Notes: a model not told the origin generated them from the sequence alone. Shown: positions 1-11,730, counted from the first letter of the stretch. The stretch is 64,000 nt of DNA from Jackrogersella multiformis (GCA_902806575.1 CADCXD010000008.1:62001-126000), one strand, 5' to 3'. A program made the numbers and translations.

Positions 1-760
1 AAGAAAGGTGTTAGAAGGGATTTTACTAACATCCATTTCGGCAATAGCCTTGCTGCCAGAATCTGCAAATGGCCATCTCATAGGTGTGTTGATTAAGATA
101 TGAGATATGAGATATGAATGTGAATATTCAGGTGACGAACACCTCAAAAAGTTGGTGCAGCCTTGAAATTTCAGCCTTGCAGGTTACAGCTAGAACTTGT
201 CTACCTAGGTACCTAGCCTAGTTCGAGCTACCCCTGTTTAAATATTCAAGTATGCAGTTAAAGGAGGATACGTCTATCAGTAGATACCCTAGGTAGGTAT
301 GCCTCTAAGCCTTTTGCGGATAAACAGGTACCTACGTACATGGGTACGAGCTTAATTTATTCTCACGAGTAGGTACCTAGGTACTAGCACTGGCTACCAG
401 GTACCTATGTAGGTAGGTACCTGGTAGTAAGATTCCTTCTTAATTCCTTCCACTCTACTATATTCACACTGTCATTACTGCCGTCTCACCACCCCCTTGG
501 GCACCTCTAAGTACCTACGTCCATAAAAAGAAAGCGTACCTATTTACATATTGTCTACCTAGGTAGTATCTAATATTTTTTACTTATCAAACAAACATAT
601 ATTGTGCATCATCCACCTTCATTTGACTCGTATTTCCTGTACGTATCGAGAAAAAACTAACTTGGCGACTATGAAATTCCAGGATGAGGATATTTCCATA
701 TACATATTCCGATACCTACCTAGCCTAGGTATGTCATAAATAACCAATAAATAATCAACC
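1..760. other. Gene-free left edge with ACCTAGGT palindromes
   Basis: I see no coding region here. The stretch is AT-rich and carries several copies of the ACCTAGGT-type palindrome, densest at about 184-425, where GTAGGTACCTAGGTAC-like runs follow each other. It lies downstream of the GH5 gene, whose 3' end is at 761, so the right part probably holds its 3' UTR. Confidence 0.6.
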
Positions 761-2109
761 TCATCCTTGCGCGGTAGCTCTAGCAAGAGGCTTCAGCCCT
801 CCCTCGATATACGCCGACGATCTCCAATCAGACCAGTCATGCTTCAATAGACCCCAGGTCTCCTCGTAGTCCTGCCCACCAGAGCGGATGTAGTAGCTGC
901 CCGAGATGACCCAGATGAACCACCCGGCCTTCTGCTCGGCGAGGTAGCTCGCGATGCAGGTCGAGTAGGTTCCCTGCCACGCGCTGCCCGACATGTCGAA
1001 CCCGAACTCGGTCAGCAGCACGGGGAAAACGTTGACCGTCTTCGAGTCCTCCGCGTGCATGGCCTGGAAGCCGCTGCTGTACAGCGAGCTCTTGAGGCTG
1101 TCGCAGTTCGACGCGCTGTTCTGGTAGTTGTGGATCTCCAACACCAGCTTGTTGGTGTAGCCCTTGAAGTCGGCCAGGCTGAACTTGGCGCTCGACGGCG
1201 TCAAGGCCGTGCTCTGCACTATCGGCGTGACGTATGTGTCGTAGTCGAGACCCGAGAGGAAGATGAGCAGGCCCGGGTTGGCCGAGTTGATCGCGCTTGT
1301 GCCTTTCTTGATGTTGGTGTACCAGTCGCGCCAGTTGTATGATTGGCTGCTGAGCGTCGAGTCGCTCGGCTTGCGAAGCTCGTTGCGCAGGGACATGGAC
1401 GTCAGGGCAGGCCAGTTTTTTCCATGGTTGGCCATATACGTGAGACCTCTGGTCCAGTTATTCACGTCTGTGTCTGGGTTAGCTACGCACATACAGGTTG
1501 GTAAGAAATATTCTTGCGCATACTATAATCCGTGTCTCCGAACCAAGTATTGCCATCGTTGGACGAGCAGCACCAAGCAGCTTTAGACATGTGGTTGTCC
1601 AGGTGAACAAAGACTTTCTGCTTTAGGCACTCTGCCGCGACCGCATCGAAGACCTGTAGGCGGGTGGTGCTGTCGTTGAAGGAAGGGTTCTTCGCGAGGA
1701 ATTGGCTATAAACCTTGGGACCGTTCGTCGACCCGAGTGCCTTGGTGAATGACGCCTTTACGGTTGTGTCCTGGCCGTTGTTGGCATAGATCTCGTCTAT
1801 CATCTGGATGGCGTACGTCAGGCGAATAGCGTTCATGCCAGCGCTCTTGATCTTAGAGACAACGGCCGCGATGGATTGATACTGCAGTCCATCCGGGATC
1901 ATCGCCTCGCCATGGCCTGGCCAATTGGCGCCGGCGTAGACGACATTGTTTCCTTGCGTATTTTTCATATCGCGGCCGGACGTCACCAATGGGCCGAACG
2001 GCCAGCTATCGGCGCGAGCACCATTGTCTACCTTCAACGGGGAGCCCCAGGAGAGGGATGAAAATAGACCGCCGCCAAAGGCGAGCAGGGGAACGAGAGA
2101 ATAGTGCAT
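761..2109 (-). CDS. Secreted glycoside hydrolase family 5 (endoglucanase/cellulase-like)
   Basis: The coding exons are 2109-1524 and 1467-761, giving 430 aa. The intron at 1468-1523 (56 nt) has a GTATGC donor, GCTAAC branch point and CAG acceptor, and restores a family-like GDTDYNVNNWTRG junction. Residues 1 to about 22 are a hydrophobic signal peptide. The GH5 TIM barrel shows the acid/base glutamate in LRNE (E225) and the nucleophile glutamate in LLTEFG (E349). GH5 enzymes cleave beta-1,4 or related glucans and mannans with retention, so this is probably an extracellular plant- or fungal-polysaccharide hydrolase; the exact substrate is not visible. A GTGGGG match to the CreA consensus at 2520-2525 upstream is weak evidence for carbon repression. 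Its upstream neighbour is a P450 on the same strand. Confidence 0.9.
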
Positions 2110-3067
2110 CGTGATGGATTGGCAGTTCCTGCAAAGGCGATGATGTCAATTACTGCAAGGCACCATATCTCGTGGGATACGGCAGATTATTTGTAGTCTG
2201 TGCCATGATGGAATTCATCATAAATTGCCCCCGTGGGATACCGTTGCCCGTTTCGAGCAATGCGTGGGTATCATTCGAGGATATAATAGCTAGTAATGCT
2301 CTAGAACATCACGAGAAGCTGGGCTATATCTTTGCGAGCCCGGTGGGCCAGGGTAAAATCAAGCTTGGACAGCTCGCGGAAACATCCGTCCGAGGCGCCG
2401 AAATTTTTCACCACCTCTCAGATGGCGACTGATGGAGTTCTTTATCTGTATGATCACAATCTACGTAACATTCTCCCAGAGAAAAGGAACATAAGGGTGC
2501 TTGTTAAATACCATGAAATGTGGGGAGACGGAGAAAACAGTAATATTCCCGTCGGCTTCATCCAGATTGCCGGCATATCATCTCCACATCCGGATTCCTC
2601 AGCCAGTGATCGTACAATTTCCGCAATTAGAAATCTAACCTGGGCTAGAACCGGTTGGATCCATATAACCCCAGACTCCCTAGCCGAGAACCCGTCACTA
2701 CAGTCAAGTGTCAAATATCGGAGCCCGATACTAACGCTCTATAGAAAAGCGGATGGCGATCTTTGTTATAAGAGCACGAATGAGAGCTAGCCTCCAAGGC
2801 TCCGATACCCTAGCAGCCTAGGTAGGTTCTAGGTATACATAGTGTACATGATTGAAACTGCACATGAGCTGCCTTTCGGGATCTTCGAAGCACATGCCAT
2901 GGCGGAATATATCATCTACAGCTTGCTGGTTTCAATTTCATATGACCGAGTCGATCGCCCGTAAGTATAAGATATTACCACCTATCATAACTCATAAATC
3001 AACTACTTCCCATCCTTCTCATACTTCGCCTCCTGTCCGGGAACATCAAACATCATACATCAAACAT
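2110..3067. other. Intergenic region between GH5 and P450
   Basis: This holds the GH5 promoter and the P450 3' flank. Open frames at 2172-2432 and 2332-2790 (+) have no recognisable domain and no convincing start or intron signals, so I do not call them. One ACCTAGG-type palindrome cluster lies near 2810-2835. Confidence 0.5.
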
Positions 3068-4891
3068 CTAAATGCGTTTCCTAAATTCAACCATTGGTCC
3101 GTCTTTCAAGCTCGTGAATTGATCGATCAGTTGGAACTCATCCACTCGTCGTCGGCCCCATTCGAGATCAGGGTTGCCCTCAGCAGGATCAAATCCGGCC
3201 GATTTGCGTAGTTCATACGTGTACAACACTCTAGCCAATGTTGTCATCATTTCGATGTATGCGAGACCCTTACCGATGCATCCGCGAGGCCCGACCGAGA
3301 AGGGGCAAAAAGCACTTTGTGCTAGCATCACGTCTTGCTCGGTCACGAAGCTTCCGCCGTCGCCTTCAAAGCTCTTTTGCGAGCCGGTGATCCAGCGCTC
3401 CGGGGCGTATGAGAATGGGCGAGGATGGTACGCTGTGTTGTGTTGAACGGTGTAGTGAGGAGTGCCGACAACGACTCCCTCCGGAATAAACTCGCCGTCA
3501 ATCGTGATGCCGCCTTTCAGGACTTCGCGAGGCAAGATTCCGCCTACAGAGGGAGACATGCGCATTGCTTCGTCTATGCAAGCTCGGAGGTAGGTGCATG
3601 AATTCAATGTTTGACCATGACAGATATCTTCTATGTCGCTAAATTTTGACCGCACTTCTTCACTCGCTTTCTGAAGTGATACCTGGTTACGGACGAGGTA
3701 GAAAAAGGTCGCGGCCATGGCTGTTGATGTTGTGTCGCTCCCTGCTATGATTCTAAAGGCATTGTTAGTCACGTATTTCTCTGTTGATTATCTCCTTCGA
3801 CACATACAGCAGGTTTGATTCTCCCCACAGCTCGGGCGTGGTGAACCCTATTCCAGTTTCGGGATCTCTCGCTTTTAGCAGGTGGTAGAAGAAGTCACGG
3901 CGGTCCGTGTCGTCACCAAGCTTGGTGCGCTCCGTCAGCTGAGCTTTACTGTACGCCATATATTTCTCTCGGCCCGTCGCGATCTTGCGGAACAACACTT
4001 TGTCGAGATGGAGCTTGCCGACGAGGGACATGGTTCCGCACTAGCACGGTCAGCAACTCTGTATACAAATACCTACCTAGGTAGATACATATTAGGGGAC
4101 GGGCAGTGGGTTACTGACGATTAGGTGTCTAGTGGTGGCGAGCGATACTAGCTCAAGCGCATATCGGTTATCCAGTCGTTCCAGCATATGGAAGGCCTTT
4201 CCGAAGCACAAGTCGCCGAGGATGTCCATGGCGAGGTAGTTACACCAGTCGGCCATGTTCTTGGGGACAGTCCACCCCTTTTTCTCGTCGCTGGCACCGA
4301 CCCCGATCTGCTCGCAGAAGGATCGTACGTTAGCTAGTATATACTTCTCCATCTCCTTGACGGCCGAATCGGAGAATGCCTGCGACAAGACTCTCCTCTT
4401 CCGAGCGTGCAGATTCTTGTCCCTTGTATTGTGGGTGTTAGATGCGGGATGGACGAAGGCATCATAGAATTCTGCCTTCCGCACGTTGGATTTGAAGCCG
4501 TAGATGTCCTTCAATGCGGTATTCGAGTTGAAGGAGACACTGTTAGGACCGAACCGCACGATCTTGCCATGTTGTTCATGTAGGCGCCAAAATTCCAGAT
4601 GCCGGTCTCCTTTCCAAGCATGATATAACTGGTAGGCATCTGTGATCTTTGCAATAAAGGGGCCAGGGTATTTGGCCAGTGGATGGAAATATAATCGATA
4701 GATTACGATTCCAACAGTCTAGTAGGCATATATCAGTTAGTCGATCGAGCTCAGCGTATATCATGTATATGTATATCATGTGAGTTCCAAGGTTGTTGGT
4801 CAGTCTCTTCGGTCTCTCTTACATAGATCAGCACCAGCGCAGCCGCACCGGATGCAAAATACGCCAAGCTGATTGGGACCGTGGCCATCAT
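3068..4891 (-). CDS. Cytochrome P450 monooxygenase, membrane-anchored
   Basis: Four exons, 4891-4823, 4718-4119, 4040-3808 and 3752-3068, encode 528 aa. The introns are 104, 78 and 55 nt; all but the second have clear GTANG donors, and the second uses GTCAGT. Residues 2-23 form an N-terminal membrane anchor, followed by YFHPLAKYPGP, the usual hinge of fungal microsomal P450s. The I-helix oxygen-binding motif AGSDTTS is at 304-310, the ExxR motif EAMR at 362-365, and the heme-ligand loop FSVGPRGCIG has the axial cysteine at 459. The enzyme would insert oxygen into a small organic substrate at the ER with P450 reductase. The family resembles fungal benzoate-hydroxylase or secondary-metabolism P450s, but no biosynthetic cluster surrounds it, so the substrate is unknown. 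The short first exon depends on splice inference. Confidence 0.92.
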
Positions 4892-5386
4892 CTCGTCGTT
4901 GCTGTTTTTATCTCTTGAATGACTAACGATAGAATTCGAAGCTCAATATCTGCTTATGTATAGCAGCGCTGATTTGGAACTTCATGATACACCCCGCGTG
5001 CCCTATATCATTTCCTTTCTAGTATGCCTTTTCTAAGTTTCTCACCCGTAGGTGACATAGTGATAAGTGTTATAAATATACCTGTTAGTTATAAGTAGGT
5101 ACCTAGGTAAAGTCATGAGTAAAGTTTTCGGCTTTTCGCGGAAGGCAGCTCACATCGGTGACTACCTAATGGAAATATGGAAATATGGAAACTTGTTGTT
5201 CGCTGACGTCGTCTACTTTCCTAATCGGGAAGACAAACAGAGGTATGGCTACCTACGGGAAGCCTCACAGCTTACCTGAATGCCCTTTCCACCTATCATA
5301 CTTTCACTAATGTAAGTGCACCGTCACGGGGCGTATATTGTTACCAAGGTACCGTAGCTAGGCTAGGTAGGTAGGGAGAAACATAC

Positions 5387-5400
5387 CTACACTAGTGTAG
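5387..5400. repeat. Perfect 14-bp palindrome CTACACTAGTGTAG
   Basis: The 14 bases are fully self-complementary. An identical copy occurs at 17999-18012, and partial versions (CACTAGTAC) occur near 6167, 17466 and 23890, often beside ACCTAGGT copies. Confidence 0.8.
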
Positions 5401-6102
5401 AAGGTTATGTTCCGTAAATTCCGCAGTTGGTTCCGAAAAGGTTTTATTTGCCGATCTTTTCTCAGCCGTCCAATGCCGCTGCGGTGACACATTGAGTTTT
5501 TACCTACCAGCTTACTCACCACCTGGGCACCTACCTATATCAGGATTCCGGATATAAAAATATGTATGATAAGACAAATTCGACTCAGTTAGCTATGTAG
5601 TGGTTCACTGTCGAGACTCGTCACAATATATTATCACAATATAATATATTCCTAGGCTCCGGTGGTTCCGGACCACCATGACCTCGGTGCCCTCGTATTG
5701 CACAGGATAGCATAGTGTCTGCTAGCATTGGGCTATACCTATTTTAATCAAGTAATATACAAGTAATACTATTATACATAGTAGTGTCAAACGTTCGAGG
5801 TATAGAGACCTTTATTAAATACCTAGGTATGTCAGGGTTTCAAATACTTGGGATCATATTTACCGAGATATATCTTTCGTTATAATAAAGTTAATAATCC
5901 AAAACCTGTCAGCCTGTAAGTGTGGCTATCATACATACCTAGGTACCTAACTCTTCGATCATAGGTAACGAGTTTAATACTATGTACATATAAAATAAAG
6001 TCACAAATACAGTAAGATACACAGTTATAAAGACCTACCTAGGTAATTAAGACTGTATAATACGATACCTACCATCACCCCGGCTTATCACCTAATAAAG
6101 AT

Positions 6103-6190
6103 AGCCTTAGCCTTAGCCTTAGCCTAGGTAGGTAGTGTAGGTGGTACTACCTAGGTACCTACCTACACTAGTACGCAGGTACGTAGGTGT
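6103..6190. repeat. GCCTTA tandem run followed by ACCTAGGT palindromes
   Basis: GCCTTA is repeated about three and a half times from 6104. It runs directly into a cluster with CCTAGGTAGGTA, CTACCTAGGTACC and ACACTAGTAC elements. The structure is direct plus inverted repeats in non-coding DNA. Confidence 0.7.
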
Positions 6191-6380
6191 AAGGTATGAT
6201 TTCAATTGGATCGTCAGGGGTCTTGTTGATGCGCCCATCTTCTCCTTCCAATCGACCAATACCTGCCGTTGCTAATCGCCTCGTCGGTCTTTCCTCCCCC
6301 TTTGCTTCGGGGGTGAAACATTGTGTATCATGGCCCATGGGCAGTGCCTCCTTTTGGTAGGGCGTGATACCTACGTAGTA

Positions 6381-6429
6381 CTCTTTCGACCTGCTCTTTC
6401 GACCTGCTCTTTCGACCTGCTCTTTCGTC
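6381..6429. repeat. 13-nt tandem repeat (CTCTTTCGACCTG), about 3.7 copies
   Basis: Three exact units and a partial fourth lie about 410 bp upstream of the membrane-protein start. The top strand is pyrimidine-rich, as fungal promoters and 5' UTRs often are, so it may be transcribed leader. Confidence 0.85.
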
Positions 6430-6835
6430 CCTTCCCGTCATATCTCTTCCCCCTACCCCGACCCCTTATCGTCGAGGATTCACCCACTAACTACATTCAC
6501 ATTCATTATTTTATGCGACAACGCCATTCATCTCTTCTTTTCTAATTACTCACTCTTTCGCATCCAACTATCATACATTCTTTTTTTTCCTTGTTCGAAC
6601 GCCACGAACAAACAGACAATCACGCCACTCCCGAGTCCCCATTCGTTCGTACTCGCGTGCTCGGCAACATCCGAACCTAAGGAACTCATTGTTTGGGTAA
6701 TGAAGAGGACGATCAGGAACCAGAACCTCTGGAATTGGATTTCACCATTGCGCAAAGAACATCTCGAAAGCCCGCTGCTATTGTCTACCAAGAGTCTGCT
6801 ATTCCCTCGTACTATATTGCATACGACGACACGCC

Positions 6836-7447
6836 ATGAGCCCTCTCCCCAATCCAGTTGACCAAGCGGCATCGCCGTCGCACTTCATCGCCCGGGCTAT
6901 CCGCCGCCTCCTGGCAGCCCGCGACGCCGAAACCGACGCAAAATGTCATCCGCAACCTAACATTGACCTGTGCGAGAAGCCCGACGCGGCCTCGCACACG
7001 AGTACCATCGTGATCGGCACACTAGGGTAAGTCTTCGCATCTTGAGTTCCTCGTAAAGCGTCCCCCCGTGAGAAAACCCCAAGATTAAGAGAGAAACAAA
7101 ACAGCGGCATCCTAGCCGTCGCTACTATCTCTACGCTCATCTTCCTGCATCTACGCCGCAAGCGCCGCGACGAGCGCGAGTGGCCCAAGAACAACCAAGA
7201 GTTGGAAGACTACGGCATCGTCCCCATATCCTCGTCGACCGGCGGCGGTGCTCCCCCTAGACCCAAGAATGCGTATCGGAAGCCGCGCGTGGACTCCGAC
7301 AATGACGAGCACCTCCCGCCGCCCGGCCGCCGGGACTCGCTGAAGTCTCTGGCGCGCTCCATCCGGGGCAATCCCGACGCCTACCGGTCGAAGCCGGACG
7401 ATGTCTCGCATGACATGAAGCCTGTGGAGCCGACAAGTCAGCTATGA
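6836..7447 (+). CDS. Small single-pass membrane protein, fungal-specific, unknown function
   Basis: Exons 6836-7026 and 7105-7447 encode 177 aa. The intron at 7027-7104 has a GTAAGT donor and CAG acceptor and joins the two halves of the only membrane segment, which supports the model. The N-terminal about 50 residues are polar with two cysteines. Residues about 54-76 (TIVIGTLGGILAVATI...) form one transmembrane helix, followed by a basic stop-transfer LRRKRRDE. The roughly 100-residue tail is charged and low in complexity, with PKNNQELEDYG and several proline/arginine stretches. The charge pattern suggests a cytosolic C-terminus. This layout resembles a widespread group of uncharacterised Pezizomycotina membrane proteins, but I cannot name a function. 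Confidence 0.75.
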
Positions 7448-8505
7448 GGCGGAAGAACGAAGGAGGAAAGTTGTGTAAGAGAAGAATAAGAAGGACGAGA
7501 AGCCCGCTTAGGGCGAGAGGAGGAGCATGATACCCATCGCTAAATACGGTAAGGGATCTATAAGGAAGAACACCGAGTAGAGCAATATAGAGCAGAACTG
7601 GTTCTGTCTTTATCGAAATGACATTAGTCTTCATTATTGGTCGTATTGCTGTGGATTTGCATTGCCTATTTCTCCCACTCACGAGGGGCATGGGACGGCC
7701 TATGCTCCTATATACAAGCGATCACGGTCTTCGACTTACGCCTACACTACCTAGGTAGTTACAACGCTACATTAACACACGTAGTCATGCGATTTCAAGT
7801 CGCCCCGCCATCCTGGATTCAAGCTACCATGGTACTTTTCACGTCCAACTCTGATATCTGCCTACGTACCCACGTTAGGATATACACGTCTGCACGTGTA
7901 GGTGACCATTAAGACGTCGTAAACTAACATTGTTACATAAGTGTATTAGTGATGACGCCAGCAAGATCTTCAAACAGGATAGGGTGGTTCTTTAATGCGG
8001 CTGGGACCGGCTGTGATATATTAGACACGCCGTATTAAAGTAGACCGGAGGTTTTTTATCCTTCCACCTAGCCTAAGTAGAGCCAGTAATAATCCACGGA
8101 GTAAGAGCAGAGACGAATTGGATAGCACTCGCCCATACTTCACGTTACTTCAATACGTACCTGTCAAGATCACCAGAAAACATGCAAAGCTTGAAGGTAA
8201 GATGCGTCGCTTGTGCGTGCTTTGAATTGTACGTTGGGCCCCATAACACATAATCTACACATTTATACATCTCCTGTATGTTGGGCTACTTTGTACATCC
8301 CATGCTGATCATCTAATTCCTGAACGCCGCGCTCCCCATTAGGGCCTTGTGGGTGCTTGAGCCTAGTCTCCAGCCACCACTTTGAGATCCGTACGACCGA
8401 TATCCTTGATAATCACCTCATAGTTATCAAACTAGCCTGTCCAAGCTGCTCCTCTCCCCTTTATTGAGCTACCTGAACTATCGTCTATACAGACGCGCAC
8501 ATCCT
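7448..8505. other. Convergent 3' flanks of the membrane-protein gene and SWI1
   Basis: No coding potential beyond short random frames. The two neighbouring genes converge here, so this should hold both 3' UTRs. One CTACCTAGGTAG palindrome lies near 7748. Confidence 0.5.
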
Positions 8506-11500
8506 TTAACCTTCTAGTCCCGCGTAGGTACTTAACTGGTTCAACAAGTATGTCCACTTGGGACTCTTGAGACTTTGCAAAGCACCAAAGAGGCTATCTC
8601 TCGTGGGAAGAGCATTAGGCGGGATGCTGGCTGGGTTATTCGGGTCTCTCGCCTTCTCACCGAGCCTCCTCAAGGTAGAGACACCGCAGGTGATGATGTA
8701 TAATATGTCCATGTCTTCTCGCGGTTGGGTCCTAGCACTTCCGCCTACGCGGGGCGTTGGTTCTGCCTGCGAGCAGAGTGTACGGATAAGCCGGAAGAGG
8801 TTCTGCGCAAATCCCTCCCCGGATGACAGCCAAGCTCTCGTTACACCCGACTCATATCCAGGCGCGAGTTGGGCAATAATATCGGCCGCAAGCAAGCCTT
8901 GCATGAGCAATGCTTTACGCGCCTCGACAAATGACGGCAAATTCGCCGGGCGACTCTCTTTGTTCTGGTCGGGGATGGGGGAGACGGCAAGGCCGAAGGT
9001 CCGTGTGAGAAGCTCGTAAGGGGGCGAGGCGGAAGCGTCAGCGGCGAAGATGATCTTATAATGTGACCTGTTCGGCTCGTCGCGTGCTAGCAACTTGGCC
9101 AAGGAGTCGGTAGCGTGTGGTAAGTATGGGTGAACCGAGGGCTCATAAGGCGAAAAGACAACTCTCTCGGTCGTTAACGAGGGAGCTGGTGAGGGAGCGA
9201 AAGCAAGCAGAAACTGGAGGAGACACAACGCCTGTTCCCGCCCGGGTATCTCGATAGAACCAGCAACATTCGATAGCAGAACGATAATATCCTTCATGAA
9301 ATCGAGGGTATTCCTCGGGGCTCGTAATAGATTCTCGTGTGTACCTAAAGATCGTATCACACCGCAAATGAACTTGATGACCATCTCTTCAGCAAGCACC
9401 GCCTGGTTAACATCCATAAAGGAGAAATTCCGCAGGATAGTCGTAATCGCTAATAGGCGATCCGCGGCGTGTTCAAGTTCGTAGTCTGCACCCCCAAAGA
9501 CGTGAGGTTTTTGAAGGCTCATAGCTTCGATGCGACAGCTTCTCATGACATCCTCGTATGAAGTCAGATCTATCTCGTCCGACACTGGTTCCGCCTTTTC
9601 GGCGAGTAGGTCGACCTGCTCCTCAGCACAATCTATAAGGCACTCCACCAGATCTTCGCAAGCTCTTAAATCGATCGATAGAGCCGGTATGTACTCTGCC
9701 GCGCGCGTCACGGATCCGAGAGTATCTAGAGCTAGCCGTACCTCCCCGTGTATACCGCACTGAATACTTCTTGTAAGAGCATGGATGTCGATATTGCCGA
9801 GTTCCTGGGGTTGCGGTATATCTGGCCTCCATTTTTCTAGATCATTGCCAAGCTTGCGTATCGACTCGAGGTCGAATCCACCATAAAGGTCAGCGAGCAT
9901 CTCCCGGGAACACGGCGCATATTCGTCAGGATCTGACGAGAAAGGACCCGGGAAAGGCAAGTTCGCAGTCCCATTGGTATGCGCGTTATCTGCCTGCTGG
10001 GGTGGAGGCTGCACAGAGATGCTACCACCCTTACTGGCCGGTGCCGGTGACTGTATCGGGAACTCACCAGGCCCGTGTCTAGCTTCAATGCTCCGTGACA
10101 TGTTATTTCTAATGTGCCCTTGGCCTGCATTGGGTTGCGGCTGATTGATCCGAGGAGGCTGTTGAGGAGTCGAAAATCCGTTAACGTTTGCTTGCTGTAT
10201 ATTGGGCGTCATCTGCTTCACCGGCGTCTGCGCGTGTGCGTGCGGCTGCTGCATTTGAGGGACCTGTCCAGGCTGCATATGCTGGCCAGGCGGTATTTGG
10301 CCCATCCTTTGCGGTACGCCTTGATTTGAGACTCCAGCCATGCCGGCCGATCCGCTCGATTGTTGCTTGATATGCTGGCTTCGTTGCTGCATTGCCCAGG
10401 CATCCTCGAATTTTAGAAGGTTCCGTTCGTAGACAGCCCTTATCTGCGTCGGCGCTGATTGAATTTGTTGCGGGTTGAATCCAACTGAGGCAGCAACCTG
10501 CATCCAGAGGTTATGGACAGTAACGGTCCGATATCCACCAAATTTGGAGACATTCTGAAAAAGCTGAAGGAGGTGTAATGGTCGGCCTTCGATGACGGGA
10601 TTCGTGTCTAAGGGAAGTTGCTTCATATTCATAAACGCCGTGAGGTTCTTGAGGAAGCTTTCGGGGTTAGTAGGCCGCGCCATCTGGGGTGGTTGCTGAG
10701 GATGCATAGCATTGGGATGCATCTGACCATTCTGCATCGGCATTCCTTGTTTAGGCATCATGCCTCGACCTTGAGCCATATTCTGAGCCTGCATTTGCGC
10801 GGCCATCGGCATACCGCCCTGCTGGAGTTGCTGCTGTAGCCGCATCTGGTACATCATCTTTTGTTGTTGTTGGTCCATCGCACCGCGTCCTTGAGCTGCC
10901 TGCGCCGCTTGTATTTGTTGCATTTGGTGCATCTGCTGAGGGGTGAGCATCTGACCTGGATGCATCTGCGGCATCTGTTGTGCCATTTGGCCTATAGGTT
11001 GAGGCATCATCGATTGCGCCATATGGTTCTGCGCCGAAGGAGGTCGAGCTGGCGACGGGGAGGGTGTGAAACCAGGATTAAAACCCTGAGGGAAGTTTTG
11101 CTGGTTCATAAACATGCCTGGCTGAGGAGTATTGCCGTGGTCGGACGGGACCGGCGATGCTTGGGGACCATACTGTTGAGAGGCCGGTGAGAATGGGTGC
11201 GGTGACGCGGTGTTGACGCGTTGTGGTACGCTTCCCGGCCGTAGCTGATTGCCGGCCATTATAGGTGACGGCGACGCGTTCGTCGAACCATTGGGTTGTA
11301 AATGAGGATAATGTTGAGGTTGAGAGGGATTCTGTGATTGCATCGCATTCGGTTGGAAGCCTGGGAAGTGTGACTGTTGAGGCGTGTCGGCGCGCGACGT
11401 CGGTAGCATGTTCGGATTCTGTCGCGGAGACGCGCCAATGCTGTCTTCTCTGGGTCGAGGTCGTTTGGATGGAATGACGGGATTTGTTTGATATGCGGGA

Positions 11501-11730
11501 TTCGAGAAAGAGGGCGAGGCGTTGCGCATAGGACCATTCTGCATCGCAGCCATCTGCTGAGGGTTAAACTGACCAGCAGCGACGGGATTGAACTGAGCAG
11601 TATTCGTCATGTAGGCCGAAGGGTCCATCATGCCTCCCGGCGCTCCCATATTATTCGGGTCGTTCATGTGTGGGAAGCCGTTGCCATTGTGATTTTGGAC
11701 GGCAGCGGCCTCGTTCATCCAAGAGCTCAT
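8506..11730 (-). CDS. SWI1: SWI/SNF complex subunit SWI1-like, ARID domain
   Basis: A single coding exon of 1074 aa is called from the ATG at 11730 (MSSWMNEAAAV). The N-terminal third is low complexity and rich in Q, M, P and N, as in yeast Swi1. An ARID/BRIGHT DNA-binding domain follows at about residues 350-445, with FMNMKQLPLDTNPVIEGRPL and a GGYRTVTVHNLW core. The C-terminal half (about 560-1074) is helical and armadillo-like, matching the conserved C-terminal region of fungal Swi1/BAF250. In SWI/SNF the subunit targets nucleosome remodelling to promoters. The frame stays open 19 codons further up, but GCTGAC plus TTCAG at 11760 look like an intron acceptor, so the upstream codons are probably intronic and the transcript has a spliced 5' UTR. 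Confidence 0.88.
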   Translation of the reverse strand: MSSWMNEAAAVQNHNGNGFPHMNDPNNMGAPGGMMDPSAYMTNTAQFNPVAAGQFNPQQMAAMQNGPMRNASPSFSNPAYQTNPVIPSKRPRPREDSIGASPRQNPNMLPTSRADTPQQSHFPGFQPNAMQSQNPSQPQHYPHLQPNGSTNASPSPIMAGNQLRPGSVPQRVNTASPHPFSPASQQYGPQASPVPSDHGNTPQPGMFMNQQNFPQGFNPGFTPSPSPARPPSAQNHMAQSMMPQPIGQMAQQMPQMHPGQMLTPQQMHQMQQIQAAQAAQGRGAMDQQQQKMMYQMRLQQQLQQGGMPMAAQMQAQNMAQGRGMMPKQGMPMQNGQMHPNAMHPQQPPQMARPTNPESFLKNLTAFMNMKQLPLDTNPVIEGRPLHLLQLFQNVSKFGGYRTVTVHNLWMQVAASVGFNPQQIQSAPTQIRAVYERNLLKFEDAWAMQQRSQHIKQQSSGSAGMAGVSNQGVPQRMGQIPPGQHMQPGQVPQMQQPHAHAQTPVKQMTPNIQQANVNGFSTPQQPPRINQPQPNAGQGHIRNNMSRSIEARHGPGEFPIQSPAPASKGGSISVQPPPQQADNAHTNGTANLPFPGPFSSDPDEYAPCSREMLADLYGGFDLESIRKLGNDLEKWRPDIPQPQELGNIDIHALTRSIQCGIHGEVRLALDTLGSVTRAAEYIPALSIDLRACEDLVECLIDCAEEQVDLLAEKAEPVSDEIDLTSYEDVMRSCRIEAMSLQKPHVFGGADYELEHAADRLLAITTILRNFSFMDVNQAVLAEEMVIKFICGVIRSLGTHENLLRAPRNTLDFMKDIIVLLSNVAGSIEIPGREQALCLLQFLLAFAPSPAPSLTTERVVFSPYEPSVHPYLPHATDSLAKLLARDEPNRSHYKIIFAADASASPPYELLTRTFGLAVSPIPDQNKESRPANLPSFVEARKALLMQGLLAADIIAQLAPGYESGVTRAWLSSGEGFAQNLFRLIRTLCSQAEPTPRVGGSARTQPREDMDILYIITCGVSTLRRLGEKARDPNNPASIPPNALPTRDSLFGALQSLKSPKWTYLLNQLSTYAGLEG

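Larger units (their letters stand above)
4892..6835. other. AT-rich, repeat-bearing intergenic region
   Basis: No gene is supported in this 1.9 kb. It contains the P450 promoter on the left and a pyrimidine-rich promoter for the membrane-protein gene on the right. It also holds many ACCTAGGT palindromes, a CTACACTAGTGTAG palindrome, a small hairpin at 5661-5677 (GGTGGT/ACCACC stem) and a 13-nt tandem repeat. Confidence 0.5.

Noticed and set aside
2172..2790. Overlapping plus-strand frames between GH5 and P450
   Set aside because: No recognised domain, no intron signals, and they lie in the presumed GH5 promoter.
3068..4891. P450 and GH5 as part of a secondary-metabolite cluster
   Set aside because: No backbone synthase, transporter or cluster regulator lies nearby in this window.
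6104..6124. GCCTTA repeats as an internal telomere remnant
   Set aside because: The unit differs from the fungal telomere repeat TTAGGG and is only about 3.5 copies.
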